From contig CALGMC010000311.1 in NCBI GenBank assembly GCA_937959145.1, positions 1 through 6,754 of the forward strand: a DNA stretch of 6,754 bases. The letters are read 5' to 3'. Origin of the DNA: an uncultured Chlorobiales bacterium (GTDB lineage: Bacteria > Bacteroidota > Chlorobiia > Chlorobiales > Thermochlorobacteraceae). How positions within the stretch are numbered: the stretch's first letter is position 1; every line of letters starts with the position of its first letter. Below are positions 1-6,094 of the stretch, in pieces. The position numbers were made by a program, and so were the translations under genes. The notes under the pieces are model-generated. The model did no database searches. It saw only the letters and a list, made by a program, of their open reading frames with translations, and was not told the DNA's origin.

Positions 1-882
1 CCAATTAACGGATTGATGTTGGAGTGGAAAGAATTTCTTTCGGAACAAACCGTGCCGCCTGCGCTCGATTCCGCCGTCATTTATCGCTTCAAACGCAAGA
101 CGATTTTTCAAACCGAGTGCCCGCATCGCGTTGCCGTTGAACTCAAATATGGCTCAAAAGCCCTTTCCGAAAAGCGATATAAAGTGGCTCAAAAGCGGTT
201 TGAAACCGTACTTGCACTCACCGAAGGCAAAAACACTCGCGCCATTCAAGGCTACTTTTCGGCTTACTTGTTACAAACCTTGTTGGATTCACTTGCGCTC
301 GATGCCGTTTTCTACAAAGCCGATTCGCTCACGCGCCGACTCGAGAAGCCTGAACCAATGTTGTTCAGCGTTGCTAATGCCATGCTCTGGACACGCTTCG
401 GCTCAAAGGATTCGGTGCAACATCTTTTGAACCGTGTCAAAGAAGCGTCGCTCTCGTTCAATTACGACTATGCCGTCGCATTGCGTTTAGCGTCGCTCGC
501 CATCGGTCTTGACCCAACTTACTTTTCACCGTTGATTTCCAATTCAGAACGAGACGCACTGCTTGCGCGCGAACTCGAGGCAAAAAAAGATTCGTCTGCG
601 CAAGCCTTCATCACATTTTTGAAAGCCGAGCGGTTGCTCACGCAAGGCAAGGATAGCAGCGCAGTGGCTTTATTGCTCTCACTTCCGACGCTTCAATACC
701 CCGAACTTGAATTTCAACGCCGATACGACACGCTCCATGCTTTGCTTCACTTGGGTAAGCGCGATATGATTCCCGATGCTATTGTTCAAGCCAAAAACTG
801 TGCGTCCGAATTTGTCAGCAGGAAGCGAAAAGAAGAAGCCATCGATGCACTTCTTGCACTTTATGGTTGGCAGAGCGGGTAG
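1..882 (+). CDS. Hypothetical protein with TPR-like helical repeats, C-terminal part (5' end cut by window)
   Basis: I do not recognise this protein. The frame is open from the first base of the window to a TAG stop, giving 293 residues. It has possible internal starts (TTG at 13, ATG at 16), but neither has a ribosome binding site or leads into a signal peptide, so the gene most likely begins outside the window. The sequence is rich in Ala, Leu, Glu and Lys and reads as almost all alpha-helix. Two stretches, at about residues 50-75 and 202-228, have the spacing of small and aromatic residues expected of tetratricopeptide (TPR) helical pairs (for example YKVAQKRFETVLAL). No membrane segment or catalytic motif is visible. 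It is the only plus-strand gene and converges with the beta-barrel gene. It could be the helical tail of a larger protein. Coding status is likely; the TPR assignment is tentative. Confidence 0.7.
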   Translation, partial: PINGLMLEWKEFLSEQTVPPALDSAVIYRFKRKTIFQTECPHRVAVELKYGSKALSEKRYKVAQKRFETVLALTEGKNTRAIQGYFSAYLLQTLLDSLALDAVFYKADSLTRRLEKPEPMLFSVANAMLWTRFGSKDSVQHLLNRVKEASLSFNYDYAVALRLASLAIGLDPTYFSPLISNSERDALLARELEAKKDSSAQAFITFLKAERLLTQGKDSSAVALLLSLPTLQYPELEFQRRYDTLHALLHLGKRDMIPDAIVQAKNCASEFVSRKRKEEAIDALLALYGWQSG

Positions 883-930
883 GATTTAGGCATAACGCTT
901 CCGTTCAATTCGCTTTCTTTCATCAGAAGG

Positions 931-1884
931 CTATCGCAAAAATGCAAACGCCAGATGAATTGAATCGCCGACGAAGGTTGCGTTTCCGTAGAGCCGTCGT
1001 TGATAGTCAATCGAGACGGCAAAGGTTGGCGAGAACTTGGCTTGTAAGCCGAGTAAAATTTGACCGTAACGCTCGTCGCCCAAGATGCTGAGCGGGCGCG
1101 TTGCCGCAGGGCGCGGAATTTCTCCAATGCCAATAAGCGTGTTCAAATCGCCAAGCGACGCAATCCCCGAAAAGCCGACTCGAAATTGAACTTCTTCCGC
1201 CGCTGATAAGCCGACTTCTGCGCGATACAAGGCTTGATTTTTGTAATCGCCGCCACGCAAACGGTAGCCTGTATCAAAAAGCAAATACGCAGGGATGCGG
1301 TTGAGAAAAAATGTCAATTCGCCGAGCAAACGCGCTTCGTAATCCAACATTCCCGTGCCGAGCGCAACAGGCGCGAGAATATCTCCTGTCGGCAATTTCA
1401 CGCCCACTTGCGTTGCAAGCCGAAACGGAAATTTGAGTTCAGAAGGATTCAAGAGTTCATAACGCCCCCAAATCCAAAGGTCAGTGAAGCCTGACGAGGT
1501 GATGCTTTTTGCAAGAAACGTCGGAATACCTTGCGGGAAATCGGTTTCCGTGTAGGTGGTAACGATGCCACGATAACCCAAGTAGCCAACAAGGGTAAGT
1601 TTGCGCGAGTAACCATATTCGTAGTGAAGTCCAACTAAGCGGTCAATGAAGCGCGCATCGGTAACGGGGAAGGAGGTTTCGTCGGTGGTCGCCACGCGGA
1701 AGAGGTCGCGCCGAAATCCTGCGCTTGCAAATTCTTCTGACGCTTCAAAGTAAGAGGTCGTAATCCAATAGACCGACTTTTTGGGTTGAAGTGGTTTTAC
1801 TGACCAGAACGCGCGTTCTTGTGCGATAGTTGGCGCAGAAAAGATTAAAAGCAGGGTTATGAGATGGAGCAGTCGGCGACTCAT
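931..1884 (-). CDS. Outer-membrane beta-barrel-like protein (Phenol_MetA_deg / transporter-like family)
   Basis: This is a predicted secreted protein of 317 residues. I chose the ATG at 1884 because it starts a clear signal peptide: MSRR, then a hydrophobic core LLHLITLLLIF, then a small-residue cleavage region ending near residue 21 (APTIA-Q). The same frame runs further upstream, but that would add 103 low-quality residues inside the ABC gene. The mature part alternates polar and hydrophobic residues with many Tyr, Phe and Trp, as in beta strands, and ends in a strand-like IHLAFAFLR. The segment GVKLPTGD (161-168), followed by GTGMLDYEARL and a strand containing GYRLRGG, resembles the putative MetA-pathway outer-membrane family (PF13557). 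The substrate is unknown; that family name does not establish phenol metabolism. No Shine-Dalgarno sequence is visible. It follows the ABC ATPase gene by 70 nt and may be co-transcribed with it. Confidence 0.75.
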   Translation of the reverse strand: MSRRLLHLITLLLIFSAPTIAQERAFWSVKPLQPKKSVYWITTSYFEASEEFASAGFRRDLFRVATTDETSFPVTDARFIDRLVGLHYEYGYSRKLTLVGYLGYRGIVTTYTETDFPQGIPTFLAKSITSSGFTDLWIWGRYELLNPSELKFPFRLATQVGVKLPTGDILAPVALGTGMLDYEARLLGELTFFLNRIPAYLLFDTGYRLRGGDYKNQALYRAEVGLSAAEEVQFRVGFSGIASLGDLNTLIGIGEIPRPAATRPLSILGDERYGQILLGLQAKFSPTFAVSIDYQRRLYGNATFVGDSIHLAFAFLR

Positions 1885-1921
1885 TCGTGCGCGAATTTCA
1901 CAAAAGGTTTGAATTGAATCG

Positions 1922-1929
1922 CAAATATA
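1922..1929 (-). promoter_or_regulatory. Possible Bacteroidota-type -7 element (TATATTTG)
   Basis: On the minus strand the 70-nt gap between the ABC ATPase gene and the beta-barrel gene contains TATATTTG. This fits the TAnnTTTG -7 consensus known from Bacteroidota. It lies 37 nt before the beta-barrel ATG, a sensible distance for a promoter. No matching TTTG/TTG element lies 19-21 nt upstream of it, so half of the expected promoter is missing. This is only a candidate. Confidence 0.3.
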
Positions 1930-1954
1930 CAACAATCGCTTTACGCGGTTGCGC

Positions 1955-2872
1955 TCAATTTCGCCCCTTTTGATTTGTTTCGCCCACGCGCAGAATGAAA
2001 ATTTCTTTGAGCGAGGGTTCTGCGAGTTCAAAACGGGTGAGGTCGGTGTCGTCGCCGATAAGCGCGAGCACTTCTTTGGGTCTTGTGCCGTCGAGCAATT
2101 TGAGTTCGGCATACTTCGGCTGTCGGTCGCGCACTTCGACTTTGCCCATTGCGACAGCGGCGTCAATAAACGCATCGCTTCCGTCAAATTCAATGTGCAG
2201 CATATTTTTGCCGTAAGATTTTTTCACCTCGCGCACATTGCCATCTAACACTTTCTCTCCGTTGTTGATTAAGCAAATTGAATCGCAGATTTTTTCTACT
2301 TGCTCCATTCGGTGCGTCGAGAAGAGAATGGTTTTTCCTGCTTTTTTCAGCTCGAGAATGATATCCATCACGAGTTCCGAATTTATCGGGTCTAATCCTG
2401 AAAACGGCTCGTCCAGAATGAGCAGTTCGGGTTCGTGTAGCACAACGGAAATGAACTGCACTTTTTGTTGCATGCCTTTGGAGAGTTCTTCCACTTTTTT
2501 TTCTGACCATGAGTCGATTTCAAATCGTTTGAGCCACATCGCCGCTTTTTCTTTCGCCACTGCTCTCGATACGCCTTTGAGTTCGGCAAAATAGACGAGC
2601 AACTCGCCAACTTTCATTTTTTTATACAAGCCACGCTCTTCGGGCAAGTATCCAATTTTGGATTGAAGTTCCATGCGCATTGGCTCGCCGAGAAATTCAA
2701 TCGTGCCGCTATCGGGAAGTGTTATGCCGCAAATCATGCGAATGGTCGAGGTCTTTCCTGCACCGTTCGGTCCAAGTATGCCGTAAATCTCTCCGCGATT
2801 CACTGAAAGCGACAGATTCCTGACGGCAACTTTTCCGTCATAACTTTTTGAAATAGCATTGATGTTGAGCAT
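1955..2872 (-). CDS. ABC transporter ATP-binding protein, NatA-like (ABC-2 type exporter ATPase)
   Basis: This is a complete 305-residue cytoplasmic ATPase that should power an ABC-2 type export permease. Motifs in order: Walker A GPNGAGKT (34-41); a Q-loop region IGYLPEERGLY (73-83), where Glu78 sits at the usual Gln position, a form I associate with the NatA/YhaQ subgroup; signature LSKGMQQ (130-136); Walker B LLILDE (150-155) with catalytic Glu155; D-loop SGLD (158-161); and switch His187 in STHRMEQ. The region after about residue 215, ending SLKEIFILRVGE, matches the C-terminal DUF4162-type extension of this subgroup. The ATG at 2872 begins the standard N-terminal strand MLNINAISKSY. No Shine-Dalgarno sequence or clear promoter is visible. 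The gene lies just after the terminator of the upstream operon, so it needs its own promoter or read-through. No permease gene is adjacent: the next gene downstream encodes a beta-barrel-like protein. The substrate cannot be inferred. Confidence 0.93.
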   Translation of the reverse strand: MLNINAISKSYDGKVAVRNLSLSVNRGEIYGILGPNGAGKTSTIRMICGITLPDSGTIEFLGEPMRMELQSKIGYLPEERGLYKKMKVGELLVYFAELKGVSRAVAKEKAAMWLKRFEIDSWSEKKVEELSKGMQQKVQFISVVLHEPELLILDEPFSGLDPINSELVMDIILELKKAGKTILFSTHRMEQVEKICDSICLINNGEKVLDGNVREVKKSYGKNMLHIEFDGSDAFIDAAVAMGKVEVRDRQPKYAELKLLDGTRPKEVLALIGDDTDLTRFELAEPSLKEIFILRVGETNQKGRN

Positions 2873-2957
2873 AGATAAATCGGCGTGATGTTGATATGAT
2901 AAAAAGCCTTACGCCCTTTCTGTTATGGAAGTTACGCAGGCGGAAGTTTTTGGCGAG

Positions 2958-2994
2958 AATAAAAAAGCAGAGCGTCTCTCTCAAGACGCCCTGC
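2958..2994 (-). terminator. Rho-independent terminator of the mreC-to-DUF4412 operon
   Basis: Read on the minus strand, GCAG-G-GCGTCT (2994-2984) pairs with AGACGC-T-CTGC (2977-2967) around a 6-nt loop. This makes an 11-bp stem with one internal mismatch. The stem is followed directly by six Ts and then ATT (2966-2958). The T tract is on the minus-strand side, so the direction is clear. It lies about 90 nt beyond the stop of the DUF4412-like gene and about 90 nt before the ABC ATPase start. It therefore separates the two transcription units. Only an A-run precedes the hairpin on the plus strand and no T tract follows it there, so it would not work well in the other direction. Confidence 0.88.
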
Positions 2995-3020
2995 CTTAAT
3001 ACAACATAAAGAGCATGTGA

Positions 3021-3075
3021 TACTACCTTACTACTGAATACTGCTCTTACTACTAAACTACTGATACTACTACTG
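3021..3075 (-). repeat. Degenerate GTA/AGTAGT-rich repeat in the 3' untranslated region
   Basis: The plus strand reads as broken runs of TACTAC/ACTACTG; the transcribed minus strand reads AGTAGTA, TCAGTAGT, AGTAGTAAG and similar. Exact sub-units recur: CTTACTACT at 3027-3035 and 3046-3054 (19 nt apart), and ACTACTGA at 3030-3037 and 3057-3064 (27 nt apart). There is no single fixed period, so it is not a clean microsatellite. The minus strand has only four Cs in 55 nt, so the RNA would be poorly able to fold. It sits between the DUF4412-like stop codon and the terminator hairpin and would be transcribed with the operon. Function unknown. Confidence 0.6.
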
Positions 3076-3083
3076 CCGCAAAT

Positions 3084-3734
3084 TTAATTCACTTCTGCCT
3101 TGCTGTCCACATCTTGAAACGATTTTGGCACCTCAAACAAAGACGGTTTGAACGATTTTCTCGTTATGCGTTTGGCTTCAATGCGCGCGCTTGCGGCTGG
3201 CTCTGATGCAATGACTTTGAGTGGAAAGCCGTTGAGATTTTCTTTTTGCATGACTTCAACCGCATTTGGGCTAATGCCGATGAGCGCGCCTGCATCGGCA
3301 AGTCGCGTCAGCGTTGTAGAATCCACAAGCGATTCTGCCGTCCAGACTTCAATCGTGCGTTTCGCACTTTTGAGCACGAAGTGATGGCACATCACGTTCA
3401 AGATTTTTTCCTTGCCGAATTTTTCCACTTCAAATTTTTCCAATTTTCCGATTGAAGATGAAAGGCGTCGTTGCTCTTGCAGGTCGATTTCGCGATAGGT
3501 TTTGGCTTTTGTATCAAGCCGATAGGCGTTGGCACTATCGCGTGGAAGAACTATCGTAAAAGCCGATGTTCCTTTGAAGTCTGCACGAATGCCTTTGGGC
3601 GAGAGCCACAGTTCGAGTTCGCCGTTTTGTTGGTCGGATTGCACCCGCAAGGTGATTGCGCCTTCAAACGCTTGCGCTCGGAGCAGTGGCGCAAAGCAGA
3701 GCCACAAGAGAAGCAGGTTAATGCGTAATGGCAT
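3084..3734 (-). CDS. Secreted DUF4412-like protein
   Basis: This is a predicted exported protein of 216 residues. The ATG at 3734 was chosen because it starts a convincing signal peptide: MPLR, then LLLLWLCFAPLL, then cleavage near RAQA at 19-22. The frame is open 64 codons further upstream, but that part lies inside the DUF4159 gene and is rich in Lys, Thr and Pro without a signal. The mature part starts FEGAITLRV, then has a strand-rich pattern with GELELWLSPKGIRADF (38-53) and YRLDTKAKTYREID (71-84). The same layout (an opening strand, then 'not allowed to change' tag-like strands, then a LD..K.Y turn) is seen in DUF4412 lipoprotein-like families of Bacteroidota and Chlorobiota. The single mature cysteine, Cys116 (MCHHF), is not in a lipobox, so it is probably periplasmic rather than lipid-anchored. 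The biochemical role is unknown. Its start overlaps the end of the DUF4159 gene by 17 nt, which suggests coupled translation and a related job. Confidence 0.78.
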   Translation of the reverse strand: MPLRINLLLLWLCFAPLLRAQAFEGAITLRVQSDQQNGELELWLSPKGIRADFKGTSAFTIVLPRDSANAYRLDTKAKTYREIDLQEQRRLSSSIGKLEKFEVEKFGKEKILNVMCHHFVLKSAKRTIEVWTAESLVDSTTLTRLADAGALIGISPNAVEVMQKENLNGFPLKVIASEPAASARIEAKRITRKSFKPSLFEVPKSFQDVDSKAEVN

Positions 3735-4383
3735 AAAGCACGATGTTTGTTCCGAATTGCAGGGCTTCTTCGCGTTTTTCGGGTGGGTCGTTGTGGATTT
3801 CAGGATTTGCCCAACCGTCGCTCGGATTGGATTCGTAGGTATAGAGCAAGACGAGGCGATTATCATAAAAAAGTCCGAAGGTTTGTGGTGGTTGATTGTC
3901 GTGCTCGTGCGTTTTCGGCGCGCCATTCGGAAACTTGAAAAAGATGTTGAAGATTGGGTGTGAATACGGCAGTTCCACTAAATCAGTTCCACTGAACAGA
4001 CGCTTCACTTCTCGGCGAAAACTTTTATCCATTCCGTAGTCGTCATCAACATAAATGAATCCACCCGATTTGAGATAGGCGCGCAAGTTTTCAAGTTCGG
4101 CTTCGGTGAAGCGCACATTGCCGTGCCCGGTCATAAACACGAAGCGATACTGAAAAATGTTTGGGCTCGAGGCTTCGACGATTTCTTCTTTTTCGGGCGT
4201 GGCAATGCCGGTTTTTTCTTTGACGAATCGCATAAGGTTCGGCACGGCGGAAGGGTCGTTATACCAATCGCCACCGCCACTGTATTTGAGCCGCGCACAG
4301 CGAAAGGCAGGCGGCACTTTCTGCGCCAAAATTGTTTCTTCGCTCAGTATCAGCCATGCGAAAATAAAAATCGCTACTCTCAA
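3718..4383 (-). CDS. Exported DUF4159 domain protein (TTG start)
   Basis: This 221-residue protein matches the DUF4159 family. Family-type segments are RLKYSGGGDWYNDPSA (31-46), FMTGHG (83-88), an LRAYLKSGGFIYVDDDYG stretch (100-117), SFRREVKRLF (121-130) and PYSHPIF (139-145). The TGHG and GGF-x-DD pattern suggests a flavodoxin/glutamine-amidotransferase-like fold, but no complete catalytic triad is evident and the activity is unknown. The N-terminus, RVAIFIFAWLILS followed by EETILAQ, looks like a signal peptide or a single membrane anchor, so the domain is probably periplasmic. The start is set at TTG 4383: an in-frame TAG lies nine codons upstream, and no ATG or GTG lies between that TAG and the hydrophobic segment. 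An ATT four codons later is the only nearby alternative. It lies 13 nt after nhaA and overlaps the next gene by 17 nt. Confidence 0.85.
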   Translation of the reverse strand: MRVAIFIFAWLILSEETILAQKVPPAFRCARLKYSGGGDWYNDPSAVPNLMRFVKEKTGIATPEKEEIVEASSPNIFQYRFVFMTGHGNVRFTEAELENLRAYLKSGGFIYVDDDYGMDKSFRREVKRLFSGTDLVELPYSHPIFNIFFKFPNGAPKTHEHDNQPPQTFGLFYDNRLVLLYTYESNPSDGWANPEIHNDPPEKREEALQFGTNIVLYAITH

Positions 4384-4396
4384 CCGTTCAAAAAGT

Positions 4397-5590
4397 TTAT
4401 GATTCGGCTACTACGGGTTTCGGCACAGGTTGCAGTTTCAATATCAAAAATCCTGCAAGCCCTGCCGCAACCGAGGTCATCAACACCGATATTTTTGATG
4501 CCGCAATAACTTCCAGATTGCTTTCAAAAGCTAAAACCGTAATGAAAATGGACATCGTAAATCCAATTCCGCCTAAAAATCCTGCTCCCCAAAAATGCTT
4601 CCAATTTGTGCCGCGCGGATACTCGGCAATTTTCAGTTTAATGGCGATTAACACCGCTCCCAAAATGCCGACCGACTTTCCGACAAAGAGCCCCAAGAAA
4701 ATGCCTAAACTATTCGCCGAGAACAGCCCTTGCCACCAATTTTCAGAAAAGATGATGCATGTGTTGGCTAAGGCGAAAATCGGCATAATCACAAACAACA
4801 CCGGCGTGTGAAGCGCATGCTGTAAGCGATACGAGGGCGAGGATTCCGAGCCGTCTCTAAACGGAATGGCAAACGCAAGCAATACGCCTGCAATCGTCGC
4901 GTGAATGCCTGACTCCATCATGCAATACCACATCACCACGCCGAGCACGAGATAAATCCAAAGTGCATCAACTTTTAAGCGATTCAAAATTAACATCGCC
5001 ACGAAAAGGCTCATTGCGCCGAGAAAAAACGCGAGCGAAAATCCTTTTGAATAGAAAATCGCGATAACGATAATCGCGCCTAAGTCGTCAATAATTGCCA
5101 ATGCCGTTAGGAAGACCTTGACCGCGAGCGGCACATTTTTTCCAACCATCGCTAAAATGCCGAGTGCGAAGGCAATATCGGTTGCCATTGGGATTCCGAA
5201 TCCTGCTTGCGTTTCCGTTCCCGAGTTCAGCACGAGATGAAACGCCGCTGGTAACAACATTCCGCCAAGTGCGGCAACTATCGGAAGCGTGGCTTTGCGC
5301 AGGTCAGAAAGTTCGCCTGCATAAATTTCGCGCTCAATTTCTAATCCCACGAGCAAAAAGAAAATTGCCATCAAGCCGTCGTTAATCCAATGCTCGAGGC
5401 TATGTTTAAGATTGAGGTAATCGGTTTGAACGCCGATTTTTGCGTGCCAAAAGTCGACATACGCTTGACCGAGCAATACATTTGCTAGAAGAAGCGAAAG
5501 CACCGTGCTTGCCAAGAGAAGTAACCCCGACGATTGATTGCTTTCTGTGAACTCTTTGAATAGTTTGGTGAATGTGAGCGAGAACGGCAT
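4397..5590 (-). CDS. nhaA: Na+/H+ antiporter NhaA
   Basis: This is an inner-membrane antiporter that exports Na+ (or Li+) in exchange for H+, used for pH and salt homeostasis. At 397 residues it has the usual full length of the family, with about 12 membrane segments. The functional residues are all present by alignment to E. coli NhaA: Asp138 in PMATDIAFALG (E. coli Asp133), the ion-binding pair Asp168-Asp169 in ALAIIDDLGAI (Asp163/Asp164), and Lys305 in FVGKSVGI (Lys300). Other family landmarks are NDGLMAIFFLLVGLEIERE (70-88), ESGIHATIAGV (226-236) and GGIGFTMSIF (340-349). The ATG at 5590 is followed by a short cytoplasmic stretch and the first membrane helix, as expected. No Shine-Dalgarno sequence is seen. 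It lies 18 nt after mreD and 13 nt before the DUF4159 gene, so it is embedded in what is otherwise a cell-shape operon. Confidence 0.96.
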   Translation of the reverse strand: MPFSLTFTKLFKEFTESNQSSGLLLLASTVLSLLLANVLLGQAYVDFWHAKIGVQTDYLNLKHSLEHWINDGLMAIFFLLVGLEIEREIYAGELSDLRKATLPIVAALGGMLLPAAFHLVLNSGTETQAGFGIPMATDIAFALGILAMVGKNVPLAVKVFLTALAIIDDLGAIIVIAIFYSKGFSLAFFLGAMSLFVAMLILNRLKVDALWIYLVLGVVMWYCMMESGIHATIAGVLLAFAIPFRDGSESSPSYRLQHALHTPVLFVIMPIFALANTCIIFSENWWQGLFSANSLGIFLGLFVGKSVGILGAVLIAIKLKIAEYPRGTNWKHFWGAGFLGGIGFTMSIFITVLAFESNLEVIAASKISVLMTSVAAGLAGFLILKLQPVPKPVVAES

Positions 5591-5608
5591 GTGATGTTTG
5601 GAAATGTT

Positions 5609-6073
5609 TTAGGTGAATCGCTTTGTGCCTTCAAAGAACAAATACGCAAACGGCAAGTTGTAAAGACTTGTTGCAACTGCCAAGAGCGTCCATTTGAAGA
5701 AAGGTGCTTGCAATGCCGTTGACACGAGTTCGTAAGCAGACGTTCCAAATAATGCGGCTAATGCTGTTGCTATCAGAAAGTTTGAGACTTTCTCGAGGTC
5801 ATCAGGATTGGAAAAAAAACCCGCCACGAAGCCCGAGACAGTTTTTGCGAATGCGTCAAGCCCCATTGTGCCGTGAAGCAAATCCATTAAGAGACCGATG
5901 ACAAAGCCTGCGGTTGTGCCGAAGCTTTGTCCTTCGCGGCGAGCAATCCAAACGGCAAGAAGGAGCATGGCGTCGGGCTTTGCACCGAAGACGAGCAGAC
6001 GGTCAAAAAGCAGTTTTTGAAGAAATCCCAGCGCAATCGCGCCGCCGACATACCAAAGAATGCGCTGTCTCAA
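5609..6073 (-). CDS. mreD: Rod shape-determining protein MreD (TTG start)
   Basis: This is a small inner-membrane protein of the elongasome, which with MreC and MreB guides sidewall peptidoglycan synthesis. Its 154 residues are almost entirely hydrophobic helices, about five of them. The family core is KPDAMLLLAVW (32-42), then an ARREGQSFGTTAGFVIGL stretch (44-61) leading to MDLLHGTMGLDAF (63-75) and SGFVAGFF (80-87): a Gly-rich helix, an Asp, then LG/GLDA. Identity rests on this pattern and on the gene directly following mreC. The start is taken as TTG at 6073, because the mreC TAA stop lies in the same frame only 21 nt upstream and the next in-frame Met is residue 36, beyond the first membrane helix. 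No Shine-Dalgarno sequence is visible. Confidence 0.88.
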   Translation of the reverse strand: MRQRILWYVGGAIALGFLQKLLFDRLLVFGAKPDAMLLLAVWIARREGQSFGTTAGFVIGLLMDLLHGTMGLDAFAKTVSGFVAGFFSNPDDLEKVSNFLIATALAALFGTSAYELVSTALQAPFFKWTLLAVATSLYNLPFAYLFFEGTKRFT

Positions 6074-6094
6074 ACGAGTTGAAAAGAAATGACT

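Noticed and set aside
894..905. Small inverted repeat AACG-CTTC-CGTT in the gap between the convergent genes, considered as a bidirectional terminator
   Set aside because: The stem is only 4 bp, with no T tract on either side.
1885..2193. Upstream extension of the beta-barrel reading frame to 2193 (420 residues in total)
   Set aside because: The extra 103 residues overlap the ABC ATPase gene on the same strand and look like out-of-frame translation. The signal peptide starting at 1884 marks the real start.
2873..2957. Search for a promoter before the ABC ATPase gene
   Set aside because: AT-rich TATCAT-like sequence occurs near 2895-2900 on the minus strand, but no matching upstream element at proper spacing was seen, so no promoter is called.
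2873..3083. Stop-free frame continuing past the DUF4412-like TAA up to the ABC gene, about 70 codons
   Set aside because: It has no upstream start of its own, runs through the GTA repeat (which reads as Ser/Val codons in this frame) and through the terminator hairpin. The translation resembles no protein domain. An open stretch of this length is not rare by chance.
3735..3926. Upstream extension of the DUF4412-like frame to 3926
   Set aside because: It lies entirely inside the DUF4159 gene, has a Lys/Thr/Pro-rich shadow composition, and would bury the signal peptide that starts at 3734.
3529..3963. Plus-strand open frame of 144 codons opposite the DUF4159 and DUF4412-like genes
   Set aside because: It is antisense to two well-supported genes, has shadow-like composition, and shows no domain or signal.
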